Origin: Desulfatibacillum alkenivorans DSM 16219 | GTDB lineage: Bacteria; Desulfobacterota; Desulfobacteria; Desulfobacterales; Desulfatibacillaceae | DNA length: 47,948 nt | Direction of reading: 5' to 3' | Assembly: GCF_900142135.1 (NCBI RefSeq) | Contig: NZ_FQZU01000042.1 | Coordinates: forward strand, 1-47,948 | Part shown: one piece after another, positions 16,758-25,646 of the stretch | Numbering within the stretch: the first letter of the stretch is position 1 | Layout: each line of letters starts with the position of its first letter | Notes under the pieces: generated by a model | Told to the model about the DNA's origin: nothing | Seen by the model: only the letters and a program-made list of their open reading frames with translations | Database searches by the model: none | Position numbers and translations under genes: made by a program

Positions 16758-17828
16758 ATGTATCGCAACTTCAGAATGGTATCGTATGTGGTCTTTGGCA
16801 GGGGATGCTATAACCAGACCAAGGACATCCTAGGGCAGCAACGGGACAAAGAAAAGTCCGACATGGTGTATCTGGTGGACGACGTGTTCAAGGGAACCGA
16901 GTTCGGCGACAGCATTCCTCTCCAGGGCGATGACATGCTCATCTGGGTGAACGTGGACGACGAGCCCAAAACCAAACTGGTGGACGCCTTGGTGGAGCAG
17001 ATCAAGGACGGCATGGACAAGAACCCCGCCGGCATCGTGGGCGTGGGCGGCGGCAGCGCCATGGACCTTTCCAAGGCCGTTTCCGTCATGATGACCAACG
17101 AAGGCTCTTCCGCCGAGTACCAGGGCTATGACCTGCCCAAGAATCCCTCTTTGTATCACGCGGCCATTCCCACGCTGTCCGGCACGGGCGCGGAAGTCTC
17201 CCGCACGTGCGTGTTGACGGGTCCGGAAAAGAAACTGGGCATCAACTCCGACTATTCGGTGTTCGATCAAATCATCCTGGACCCGGAACTGATCCGCGGC
17301 GCCCCGGACGAACAACGCTTTTATACAGGCATGGATTGCTACATCCATTGCATCGAGTCCCTGGAAGGCACCTTCTTAAACGAGTTTTCCAAATCCTACG
17401 GCCAGAAATCCCTGGAACTCTGCCGTGAGGTCTTTTTGAACAAACGCACCGAGGAATCCGAAGACAAGCTCATGATGGCCTCCTATTGCGGCGGCATGAG
17501 CATCGCTTACTCCCAGGTGGGCGTCTGCCACGCCTTGTCTTACGGCCTGGCCTACGTGCTCGGGACGCATCACGGCATCGGCAACGCCATTGTGTTTGAC
17601 TATCTGGAGGAGTTTTACCCCGAAGGCGTGAAGGAATTCCGCATCATGCTGGACAAGGCCGGCGTGGAGCTTCCCAGGGGATTGTGCGCCAACCTGACCG
17701 AAGAGCAGTTCGAAAAGATGATCAACGTGTCCCTGGCCATGGAGCTTCTGTGGGAAAACGCCCTGGGCAAGGACTGGAAAAAAATCATGACCCGTGAAAA
17801 AGCAAGAGAAATGTTTGAGAGGATGTAA
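16758..17828 (+). CDS. kdnB: Iron-containing alcohol dehydrogenase-family protein, KdnB-like (Kdo 8-oxidase)
   Basis: This 356-residue group III metal-dependent alcohol dehydrogenase-fold protein has nucleotide-binding GVGGGSAMDLSKA at 95-107 and TLSGTGAEVSRT at 139-150. Metal ligands are D193 and H197 (GMDCYIHCIES), H258 (GVCHALSYG) and H272 (GTHHGIGNA). These features and length fit Shewanella KdnB, the Fe-dependent enzyme that oxidises C8 of 3-deoxy-D-manno-octulosonate to an aldehyde for KdnA. The short N-terminal phrase with VVFGRG and the LIWVNVDDEP segment are, from memory, typical of KdnB and not of general Fe-ADHs. The ribosome binding site is AGAGGAA. Shewanella KdnB is described as an O2-using oxidase; an anaerobe would need another acceptor. 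Confidence 0.82.
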   Translation: MYRNFRMVSYVVFGRGCYNQTKDILGQQRDKEKSDMVYLVDDVFKGTEFGDSIPLQGDDMLIWVNVDDEPKTKLVDALVEQIKDGMDKNPAGIVGVGGGSAMDLSKAVSVMMTNEGSSAEYQGYDLPKNPSLYHAAIPTLSGTGAEVSRTCVLTGPEKKLGINSDYSVFDQIILDPELIRGAPDEQRFYTGMDCYIHCIESLEGTFLNEFSKSYGQKSLELCREVFLNKRTEESEDKLMMASYCGGMSIAYSQVGVCHALSYGLAYVLGTHHGIGNAIVFDYLEEFYPEGVKEFRIMLDKAGVELPRGLCANLTEEQFEKMINVSLAMELLWENALGKDWKKIMTREKAREMFERM

Positions 17829-17831
17829 AGC

Positions 17832-20800
17832 ATGTCCCGTTTTTCCGGCAGGATATCCAAAGGTCTGAAGGAGATTGATTCGTTTTTGAAAACGCCGGTT
17901 TTTTTCGGCAAAAGCCTGAAAAACGCTCCCCCGGGGTCTCTGGTCGTCTTTCCCTACAGGGAAGACCTCCTTTGCTGCGGCCTGGCCGGAATGATCGCTT
18001 ACAAGCAACGCGCCCATGCGCCCGCAGAGGGGATTGAGGCGCTGATCGCCCGGATGGAAAAGGCGCCCGCCGGCATAGAATCCCATAAACTGGAGTCCAT
18101 GCCGGCCAACGGAGGCCTGGATGCATCCTATTTGGGGGGCGACCTGCTTGATCAGCTTATGGAGCAAGTGCAAACCCTCAAGAAGCATGAGGTTTTTTGC
18201 CAGCTTTTTTCCGATCAGGCGTTAAAGGACCGGGTTGCAAAGGTTTCCTCTCAACTGGCTCAACTGGCCGGAGACGAAGATAAAGCCCTGTCCATCTGCG
18301 TCAATCTGTCCGCTGGGGAAATGGATCTTGCCACGGACCGCCTGGAATTATTGAAAGACATTGCCTGGCGATTGTCCTCCGAGGTCCTGGGCGCTCTGTC
18401 CGGCGTCGCCTCCCTCATGGGCGAAGCCGCCCTTAAGAGCGAGTCCTGCGCCACGGACGTTTATTTTCAGATTCACTCCGTGCTTTCCAGCATCGATCGC
18501 CTGGAAGTGCGCGGCCGGGACTCCTCGGGAATCTCCCTGCTTTTTTTTATGACGCCTGAGGATTTTAAAGAATGGAAATCCCAAGTGGCCGACGCGGGTC
18601 TTGTCGGCGAACTGGAATCCCGCAGCAGTCACAAACCGGTTTTACTGAATAACGGCATGGCGGTTCGCGAGGGCGAAAACCAGGTCGCCGTGAGCATTAC
18701 CTACAAAGTGGCTGCCGAAATCGGCCGTCTGGGCGATAACACCGCCTTTTTACGGGAACAGGTTCAATGCGACAAATTACTGGCCTTGCTGGCCCGCGCT
18801 CCCATGATTCATTTTACGGTCAACGCCCATACGCGTTGGGCTTCCGTGGGCGCCATTACGGAACCCAACTGCCACCCCGTGGATAACGCCGTGGAGGGCG
18901 CCGCCTCCAAAGGGCTGATTTACACATGCCTAAACGGAGACATCGATAACTACGCCGAGTTGAAAGCCGCTTACGAAGCCAGGACCGGCGGAAAAATTCC
19001 CGAAGACGTCACCACGGACACCAAGATCATCCCCTTGCAGATAGAAAAATACATCCAAAAGGGGCATAGGCTGGAGACCGCGTTTCGCCTTGCTGTGAAC
19101 GACTTTTCCGGGTCCCACGCCATATTCATGCATACCAGCCTGGCGCCGGGCAAATTTTTCATGGCTCAGCGCGGCAGCGGCCAGACCGTGTTTGTGGGAA
19201 TCGGCGAAGAATCTTACATGCCTACTTCCGAGGTCTACGGCTTTGTGGAGCATACCCAGAAGTTCATCAAACTCCAGGGCGAAAAGGAAGTGGAAGGCGT
19301 TTCCGGCATTACCCAAGGGCAGGTTTTTGTCCTGGATCAGGCCAAAGGCGGCGTGGAGGGCGTCACCGCATGTTATTACGACGGCACGCCTTTGCCTTTA
19401 AGCGACGATGATCTTCAACGCACGGAAATCACCACCCGCGACACCGACCGGCAGGGGTTCGACCATTATTTTCTCAAGGAGATTTCCGAAGCGCCTTTGT
19501 CCGTGGAAAGAACCATGCGCAACCGCTGGCGGATCGTCAAGGAAGGCGGCGCTGAGCGGATTATCGTCGACCTGGACTCCAAGATAGTGCCTGACAGCCT
19601 GTCCAATGCCTTCAAGACCGGCGAGATCGAGCACGTGTATTTTATTGGGCAGGGAACAGCGGGAATAGCAGCTCAGGCTTGCGCGGACATCTTCAAGCAT
19701 TACATGAAGAACTCCCTCAAAAGCGTCTCTGCACAAAAGGCTTCGGAGTTCTCAGGGTTCATGCTCCACCAGGGAGACGACAAGGATTCCCTCAAAAACA
19801 CCCTGGTGGTCGCCATTTCCCAGTCCGGAACCACGACCGACACCAACCGCACCGTGGACATGGTCAAGTCCCGCGGCGCCCATACCCTGGCCATTGTCAA
19901 TCGCCGGGATTCGGATATCACGTTTAAGGTGGACGGGGTGTTGTACACCTCATCCGGCCGGGACATTGAAATGTCCGTGGCCTCCACCAAGGCCTTTTAC
20001 TCTCAAATCGTGGCCGGCGCCCTGTTAGGGCTCCACATGGCCCGCCTGACCAACATGGCCGACGACGCTTTTGTGGCTCAGGAAATCCGCAACCTCCTGG
20101 CCGTGCCCGATTCCATGCGGCAGGTGCTTGCCAATAAAGAGGCCATCGCCGCTTCGGCCCGGGCTTTGGCAGTCACCAAAACCTACTGGGCGTCCGTAGG
20201 CAGCGGCCCCAACAAGGCGGCGGCCGATGAAATCCGGATTAAACTCTCCGAGCTTTGCTACAAGACCATTTCCAGCGACTACGTGGAGGATAAAAAGCAT
20301 ATCGACCTGTCCTCCGAACCCCTGATCCTGGTGTGCGCCGCAGGCAGCCCCGAAGAAGTCCTAGGGGATATCATCAAGGACACCGCCATCTTCAAGGCCC
20401 ATAAGGCCGCGCCCGTGGTCATTGCAGATGAAGGCGAAAACCGGTTTAACGATTATGCGGAATTCGTCATCGGCGTGCCCGGGGCTCCGCCCCACCTGGC
20501 GCCCATTTTAAGCACCCTGGCCGGGCACATTTGGGGATATAACGCGGCCCTGGCATTGAATCGCGGCTCCGAGTTCCTGTTTAAATTCCGCGAAAAAATA
20601 AGGAATTATGTGGAAAACGCCGCAGCTCAGGGCCAGGACGTTTACGAACTGCTCCTGGATCAGGATTTCAGGGAGAGCGTGGCCATGTTTTACCAGGAAT
20701 TCCGCAAAAGGATTCTGGAAAACTCCTTTCCCGCCGGATTGTGCGGAACCGTTCCCGCTGACCTGACCCTGCTGGCCAAATATTTGGAAGGCCGCCTGCG

Positions 20801-21557
20801 CGGGCCGGATTTCACCATTGACTTCGGCGTCAAGGGCACGCCTTCCAACATGCTTAACAAGCTGTTTTCCACCCTCTCTTTTGGCATTAATCAGCTTGCA
20901 AGGCCGGTGGACGCCATCAAGCACCAGGCCAAGACGGTCACCGTCGGGACCAGCCGCATCGCCGAAAAGGCCGAAGGCCTGCTATTCGAATCGGTTTCCA
21001 GCCACGGGTTCTCCCCGGATCAGCTCATCAACAAAAACGTGCTGGTGCTGAGAAACCTCCAGGAAGTGGTTGCCGAAATTCTCGGCTCCACCCTGTACAG
21101 CATCCAGGGGCTTTCGCTTTTGGGCGAACCCACGGAAAAATCAACCATCACCATCCTGCAAAAACGGGGCAGCTCCCAATCCCTGCCTTCCCGGGTGGAA
21201 AAGGATACGCGCCTTAAGGGCACCAAGAGCATTATCGTCCGCGAAGGCAACGTGTATATAGGCCAAGGCAGGAAGGACAATCGCAGCCTGATTTTCATCC
21301 CGGTGATCTCCGGCTCAGGGCCGTCGCCCAACGTCATCGAGCACCTGTTGCTGCTGCACGTGGACTTCAAGAAGGATCTTTCCCTGGAGAAGATCATCCG
21401 CGCCCTGGGCGGCAAGTACGAACGCATCAAGAACCTGGTGCAGGAAAGCAGCGTCGCCTGGGAGGACGATTTCCTGGCCCGCATGGACGTGGAATTCATC
21501 TTCGGCCGCTCCGCGGAAAAAATCGCCGAGGCCATCGTCTCCCGGGAAAAGGAATAG
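17832..21557 (+). CDS. Giant GlmS-like protein: class II amidotransferase domain with internal Cys, two SIS domains and a long C-terminal extension
   Basis: This is a 1241-residue protein. It can be read along GlmS. CGLAGMIAYKQRA (49-61) matches the N-terminal Cys-Gly-Ile start of class II glutamine amidotransferases. A helical insertion of about 160 residues follows. RLEVRGRDSSG (223-233) corresponds to RLEYRGYDSAG of GlmS. HTRWASVG (333-340), NGDIDNY (368-374) and TDTKII (395-400) are the glutaminase site. FVGIGEE, FVEHT and HYFLKEISEAP lead into two SIS domains (about 600-740 with SQSGTTTDT; about 770-920). A further 310 residues are unlike GlmS (about 609 residues in all). The catalytic-type Cys49 is internal and has no start codon before it, so a 48-residue propeptide would have to be removed. 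It starts three bases after kdnB, so a role in amino-Kdo synthesis is inferred. Confidence 0.8.
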   Translation: MSRFSGRISKGLKEIDSFLKTPVFFGKSLKNAPPGSLVVFPYREDLLCCGLAGMIAYKQRAHAPAEGIEALIARMEKAPAGIESHKLESMPANGGLDASYLGGDLLDQLMEQVQTLKKHEVFCQLFSDQALKDRVAKVSSQLAQLAGDEDKALSICVNLSAGEMDLATDRLELLKDIAWRLSSEVLGALSGVASLMGEAALKSESCATDVYFQIHSVLSSIDRLEVRGRDSSGISLLFFMTPEDFKEWKSQVADAGLVGELESRSSHKPVLLNNGMAVREGENQVAVSITYKVAAEIGRLGDNTAFLREQVQCDKLLALLARAPMIHFTVNAHTRWASVGAITEPNCHPVDNAVEGAASKGLIYTCLNGDIDNYAELKAAYEARTGGKIPEDVTTDTKIIPLQIEKYIQKGHRLETAFRLAVNDFSGSHAIFMHTSLAPGKFFMAQRGSGQTVFVGIGEESYMPTSEVYGFVEHTQKFIKLQGEKEVEGVSGITQGQVFVLDQAKGGVEGVTACYYDGTPLPLSDDDLQRTEITTRDTDRQGFDHYFLKEISEAPLSVERTMRNRWRIVKEGGAERIIVDLDSKIVPDSLSNAFKTGEIEHVYFIGQGTAGIAAQACADIFKHYMKNSLKSVSAQKASEFSGFMLHQGDDKDSLKNTLVVAISQSGTTTDTNRTVDMVKSRGAHTLAIVNRRDSDITFKVDGVLYTSSGRDIEMSVASTKAFYSQIVAGALLGLHMARLTNMADDAFVAQEIRNLLAVPDSMRQVLANKEAIAASARALAVTKTYWASVGSGPNKAAADEIRIKLSELCYKTISSDYVEDKKHIDLSSEPLILVCAAGSPEEVLGDIIKDTAIFKAHKAAPVVIADEGENRFNDYAEFVIGVPGAPPHLAPILSTLAGHIWGYNAALALNRGSEFLFKFREKIRNYVENAAAQGQDVYELLLDQDFRESVAMFYQEFRKRILENSFPAGLCGTVPADLTLLAKYLEGRLRGPDFTIDFGVKGTPSNMLNKLFSTLSFGINQLARPVDAIKHQAKTVTVGTSRIAEKAEGLLFESVSSHGFSPDQLINKNVLVLRNLQEVVAEILGSTLYSIQGLSLLGEPTEKSTITILQKRGSSQSLPSRVEKDTRLKGTKSIIVREGNVYIGQGRKDNRSLIFIPVISGSGPSPNVIEHLLLLHVDFKKDLSLEKIIRALGGKYERIKNLVQESSVAWEDDFLARMDVEFIFGRSAEKIAEAIVSREKE

Positions 21558-21626
21558 AAATTCAGACAAGGCAGGCTATCCGGCCCGCCTTCACATAACC
21601 TGTTCGGAAAACGCGGAGGGGGCGTC

Positions 21627-22667
21627 ATGATCCGAAAGCAGGATACTGTTATGGTCACGGGCGGGGCCGGTTTTATCGGCTCCAATCTGGTCAGGCAATT
21701 GGTTGAAAAAGGGGTGAATGTCAGGGTTTTTCATCTGCCTGGAGATGACTTGAGAAACCTGTCCGGGCTGGATGTGGAATTGATGGAAGGCAATGTCCTG
21801 GATGTCGATTCCACCAAAAGATGCATGAACGGCTGCAATCAAGTCTATCATCTTGCGGCCATATACGCCCTGTGGCTTCCCAATATGCAACTCATGCATA
21901 AGGTGAATGTGGAAGGCGCGCGAAACGTCATGCGTCTGGCCGGCGAGTTGGATGTTGAAAAAACGGTCTATTGCAGTTCCATCGCCTTGTTTGGAGGGCA
22001 GGGGCCGGATAAGGACGCCGACGAAAACAGCCCTTTTGCATTAGGCGACTCAGGATCCTATTACGCCTGGACAAAATACGCCTCCCACCAAGTGGTTGCC
22101 GCTTTTTGCGAAAAAGGCCTAAATGCAACCATCGTCGCGCCATGCGGTCCTCTCGGGCCCGGAGATTACGGCCCTACGCCGACGGGCCGCATCCTGACCA
22201 GCGCCGTCAACCTGCCTGTAATATTTCGTTTTCAATCCATAGCAAATATGGTGGATGTGCGCGATGTGGCCGCGGGGCACATCCTGGCCATGGAAAAAGG
22301 CGAGCCCGGCCGGAGCTACTTGCTTGGCGGGGAAAATCTTGCCTATGAAACCATCGTCAGGACCGCCCTGGAGATCGCCGGGCTGAAAAAACTCGTGCTT
22401 CCCGCTCCCGTCCCTTTAGCAAGGGCGGCGGGAAGCCTGTTGCTACGGTATAGCCAGGCCGTATCCAAAAAACCGCCATTGCTGACGCCTTCGGAAGTAA
22501 ACATAGGGATAAAAGGTCTGCGGGCGGATTGCTCCCGCGCAAAAAAGGAATTGGGGTATAACCCGCGTCCGGTAAAAGTATCCATACGCGACGCCCTGGT
22601 TTGGTTCGCTAAAAACGGATACATAAACAATCGAAAGGCCAAAGCGAACTTGTTGCTGCATACATAG
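21627..22667 (+). CDS. NAD-dependent epimerase/dehydratase (extended SDR, HpnA/dihydroflavonol reductase-like)
   Basis: This 346-residue extended SDR has TGGAGFIGSN at 11-20, YHLAA at 74-78, SS at 117-118 and the catalytic YxxxK as Y146/K150 (YAWTK). The sequence VDVRDVAAGHILAMEKGEPGRSYLLGGEN is typical of the group that includes hopanoid-associated epimerase HpnA and dihydroflavonol-4-reductase-like proteins. The substrate is probably a nucleotide sugar or a ketone on a lipid precursor and cannot be fixed. It lies 69 bases after the GlmS-like gene on the same strand, so it may be the last gene of the kdn operon. GGAGGGGG lies just upstream of the ATG. It ends convergent to the response regulator. 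Confidence 0.75.
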   Translation: MIRKQDTVMVTGGAGFIGSNLVRQLVEKGVNVRVFHLPGDDLRNLSGLDVELMEGNVLDVDSTKRCMNGCNQVYHLAAIYALWLPNMQLMHKVNVEGARNVMRLAGELDVEKTVYCSSIALFGGQGPDKDADENSPFALGDSGSYYAWTKYASHQVVAAFCEKGLNATIVAPCGPLGPGDYGPTPTGRILTSAVNLPVIFRFQSIANMVDVRDVAAGHILAMEKGEPGRSYLLGGENLAYETIVRTALEIAGLKKLVLPAPVPLARAAGSLLLRYSQAVSKKPPLLTPSEVNIGIKGLRADCSRAKKELGYNPRPVKVSIRDALVWFAKNGYINNRKAKANLLLHT

Positions 22668-22771
22668 GTCATTCTAAATCAGAATAGCGCCGGCGGGATT
22701 CCATCAGAATATAGGTGGTTATATGAGCAAGCGTCCGAGCCTATTATCATGTTAGTACGCATCCAAAAGAT

Positions 22772-23464
22772 TCACTCTATCAAATTGAATTTATACCCGG
22801 CGCCGTAGATGGAATGGATGCATTCCAGGTCGGGCAGGGCGTCCTTGATTTTCTTGCGCAGGTTGCGGATGTGGGAGTCGATGGTGCGGTCGTATCCCTC
22901 GAACTGAGAGCCGATGGCTAAATCCAGCAATTCGTTGCGGGAGAACACCCGGTTAGGCCGGGACATCATGACCTTCAATATCATGAACTCGCTGGGCGTC
23001 AATTTCAACAAAGCTCCGGCCACACGCACCTCCCTGGAATCCTCGTCCAAAATGACCGGGCCTTCTACAATGCGTTTTGATTCCTCCCGGGGAGGGTTGG
23101 ACCTCCTCAAGACCGCTTTGACCCGCGCAACCACCTCGCGGGGGCTGAATGGCTTGCAAACATAATCGTCCGCGCCCAGTTCCAGGCCCAAAAGCCGGTC
23201 GATTTCCTCCACACGGGCTGTGAGCATGATGATCGGGACTTGGGAGAAACTCCGTAACTCCTTGCAGACCTCCATGCCGTCCTTGCCGGGCAGCATAATA
23301 TCCAGCAGCACCAGGTCCGGCGACTCCTGCCTGACGAATCTCGCCACGCGGTCGCCGCGATCCAGGCAATGGGTGCGGAACCCCGCATTTTTCAGGTAGG
23401 CGGCCAGGCCTTCGGCGATTTTCGGTTCGTCTTCCACGATCAGGATGAATGCCTGCATTGTCAT
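22772..23464 (-). CDS. OmpR/PhoB-family response regulator (BaeR-like)
   Basis: This 230-residue protein has a receiver domain (about 5-118) with the acidic pocket EDEP (11-14), phospho-acceptor D55 in LVLLDIMLPG and the conserved Lys in VCKPFSP. A winged-helix DNA-binding domain follows (about 135-228), with the signature ending DSHIRNLRKKI and IHSIYGAGYKF. It should be phosphorylated by the kinase encoded just upstream; its start lies two bases after the kinase stop codon. AAGGAG, five bases from the ATG at 23464, supports this start; a longer in-frame reading would sit wholly inside the kinase gene. Likely targets include its own operon and the divergent small secreted protein. Confidence 0.88.
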   Translation of the reverse strand: MTMQAFILIVEDEPKIAEGLAAYLKNAGFRTHCLDRGDRVARFVRQESPDLVLLDIMLPGKDGMEVCKELRSFSQVPIIMLTARVEEIDRLLGLELGADDYVCKPFSPREVVARVKAVLRRSNPPREESKRIVEGPVILDEDSREVRVAGALLKLTPSEFMILKVMMSRPNRVFSRNELLDLAIGSQFEGYDRTIDSHIRNLRKKIKDALPDLECIHSIYGAGYKFNLIE

Positions 23465-23466
23465 GT

Positions 23467-24915
23467 CTACTCCTTGGGAGAAGCCTTGGTTATGGGCAGG
23501 ACGGTCTCCACCCGCAGTCCGCCGGAATCGCCTTTTAGAGCGCGGATTCGCCCTCCATGGGCTTCCGTGATGCTTTTGCACAAAGCCAGGCCAATGCCGC
23601 TGCCGCCTTTGTTCCGGCTCCGGGAGGCGTCCGTCCGGTAAAACCTGTCAAACAGGCGATCCAAATGCTCTTCATCGACTCCGGGGCCGGAATCCTCAAA
23701 AAACAAAATCAGTTCATCCTCTGAAATCCTTTGCCCCACTATGAGCTTTCCCGGTTTGTCCGTATACCTTATGGCGTTTTCCATGAGATTGGAAAAAAGC
23801 TGGATCAGCCGGTCCTTATCCGCCAGCGCCGCCGGACCTGGGCCGTTGGGCAGCCTGTTTTCAAGCATCAAGCCTTCTTTGGAGCACCTTTCCATAAAGC
23901 GTTGCAGGGTTTCCTGCAGCACGGACAACGGCTGGATTTCCCGTTTGTCCATTGTTAGCATTTTGCTTTCCGCCAAGGACAACTCGTGCAGATCCTGAAC
24001 GATCCGCCCCAGATGCAGCACCTCCGCCCGCAACGATTCCAAGGCGTTGTCATCCACCTTTTTGATCCTGTCCTGCATGGCTTCGATTTCCACCTGCAAG
24101 ACGGATAGAGGCGTGCGCAGTTCATGAGCCACGTCCACGATCCATTGCTTTCTGGCGGCTTCGTAACGGGCCAGGGTCTGGGCCATGGAATTGAAGGTTC
24201 GGGCGAGTTCGCCCAGTTCGTCCCTGGAATTCAGGCTGATGCGGGCGTCAAACTGCCGGGTTTGCAGTTTTTGCACGCCTTGGGTCAAGGCTTTGATGGG
24301 ATTGGTGAGTTTGCGCGCCAGGAAAAAAGAGGCCGCGCCTCCCAATATCAGGGCGGCCAGGGAGATGACGGCGAACACCTTCGTCTGGCGCCTAAGAAAT
24401 TGGCTGTCCAAAGGATGCTGCAGATGATCCCGCTGCTTCAGGCCGATATGGCCGATTGTTTTTCCGTCCAATGTAATGGGCAGCAGGCTTTGTCCTTTTA
24501 TTTGGGGATTTCCAAAAACTATTTTCTTGTCCGCGTCAAACAAGGACAATCTGCGCAACTGGCCATCCATGGCGTCAGGCGGGGGAGGGAGCGCCGCTCG
24601 GCCCTTTCTGCTTTGCATCCCTTGTTTGGAGGCGGCGGGTTTAGCCCCCATTCGGTTAGGTCGGAGGTTTTCCGCATAGTGCATTACCGTTTGCCCCCAC
24701 GCCTGGGGATTGTCACGGAAGGAATCCCATCCGCCCGATTTTGCATAAGATTCGGCAAGCCCCTGCGCCAGGACGTCCAGGTTTTCCAATTCCACCTTGG
24801 TTACGTATTCCGAAAAATTCCGGTTGGCGAAAAAGGCCACGCTTCCCGCCATGAGAATGATCAGCAACAGGGTGTAGCTTAAAATGGCGGCCAGGAACTT
24901 ATGGGATAGCTTCAT
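23467..24915 (-). CDS. Membrane sensor histidine kinase (BaeS-like)
   Basis: This is a 482-residue protein. TM1 is at about 8-30 and a periplasmic sensor domain of about 145 residues includes the basic stretch SKQGMQSRKGRAALPPPPD. TM2 is at about 179-200, HAMP at about 201-253, and HisKA has the phospho-acceptor H264 in DVAHELRTPL. The catalytic ATPase domain has an N box (MENAIRYT), EDSGPGVDE and GGSGIGLAL. The overall layout is that of envelope-stress kinases of the BaeS/CpxA type. The signal is unknown. It forms an operon with the response regulator and diverges from a small secreted protein, an arrangement like cpxRA-cpxP, where the secreted protein can feed back on the kinase. Confidence 0.88.
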   Translation of the reverse strand: MKLSHKFLAAILSYTLLLIILMAGSVAFFANRNFSEYVTKVELENLDVLAQGLAESYAKSGGWDSFRDNPQAWGQTVMHYAENLRPNRMGAKPAASKQGMQSRKGRAALPPPPDAMDGQLRRLSLFDADKKIVFGNPQIKGQSLLPITLDGKTIGHIGLKQRDHLQHPLDSQFLRRQTKVFAVISLAALILGGAASFFLARKLTNPIKALTQGVQKLQTRQFDARISLNSRDELGELARTFNSMAQTLARYEAARKQWIVDVAHELRTPLSVLQVEIEAMQDRIKKVDDNALESLRAEVLHLGRIVQDLHELSLAESKMLTMDKREIQPLSVLQETLQRFMERCSKEGLMLENRLPNGPGPAALADKDRLIQLFSNLMENAIRYTDKPGKLIVGQRISEDELILFFEDSGPGVDEEHLDRLFDRFYRTDASRSRNKGGSGIGLALCKSITEAHGGRIRALKGDSGGLRVETVLPITKASPKE

Positions 24916-25134
24916 TGCATGTCCTTATCGGATGGGGAACGCGAATGCTTACCTGCCGATCATTGTGTTAGCCTAGTTGATTCGTGGATTCAAGCCCTGC
25001 AAACAATCCCCATATTCTAAATGGATTATCTCGATATTTTCTCCACATTTGCTCCTTATCTTAGAAACCATAGAACGCCGCGACCCTCCACGGAACCGAC
25101 GAGCGGTGCAAACCTGAACAAGGAGACAACTATC

Positions 25135-25587
25135 ATGAGTAAAAAAGCAATCGTTATTTCGGCAATGTTTTTCCTGGCTATCGCGTCTTTTGCCTTTGCA
25201 GGCGATTTTAGCTCCGGCGACTACGAACGTCCTTCCCAAGACCGCGGCAGACGCGCAATGCGGCATCAAGGCCCTGGCCCCGGCTCCATGATGGGCAAGG
25301 TTTTTCATGATTCCATGGCCAAACGCGTTTTGGAGGATCTGACAGGCCAGGCCGTGGAAGTCTCCGACTCTTCCCGCCCCATGAACATCCGGGCGATTGT
25401 GGAGGAGTCGGGCGTCGACCGGGACGCCTTTTGCCAGGCCATGGACGCAGAAACCATCGCCATGGCGCAAAAAGCGGCTGATTGCGGCTTGATCACCCAG
25501 GACGAGGCGGACGCTATCGTGGAAGGCGTCAACAATCGCCCGGCAAAAGGGCAGACCGGTCCGGGAAGAAGGGGCCGGATGCAATAG
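25135..25587 (+). CDS. Small secreted (periplasmic) protein of unknown function
   Basis: This 150-residue protein begins with a clear signal peptide: MSKK, a hydrophobic core, then SFAFAG, with likely cleavage after AFA near residue 22. The mature part starts with an Arg/Gly/Met-rich stretch (RRAMRHQGPGPGSMMG) and continues with a helical region (VLEDLTGQAVEVS, ETIAMAQKAADCGLITQDEADAIVEG). The ending is GRRGRM-rich. Two cysteines are in the mature part. I do not recognise a named family. It resembles small periplasmic helical proteins such as CpxP/Spy only in size, position (divergent from a sensor kinase) and Met/His/Arg-rich character. AAGGAG precedes the ATG at 25135. Confidence 0.7.
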   Translation: MSKKAIVISAMFFLAIASFAFAGDFSSGDYERPSQDRGRRAMRHQGPGPGSMMGKVFHDSMAKRVLEDLTGQAVEVSDSSRPMNIRAIVEESGVDRDAFCQAMDAETIAMAQKAADCGLITQDEADAIVEGVNNRPAKGQTGPGRRGRMQ

Positions 25588-25646
25588 TTCGATTTTTGCA
25601 TAACGTTTAACCCGGGGCGGTTTTGCCTGTGAACAGGAGATGGAAT

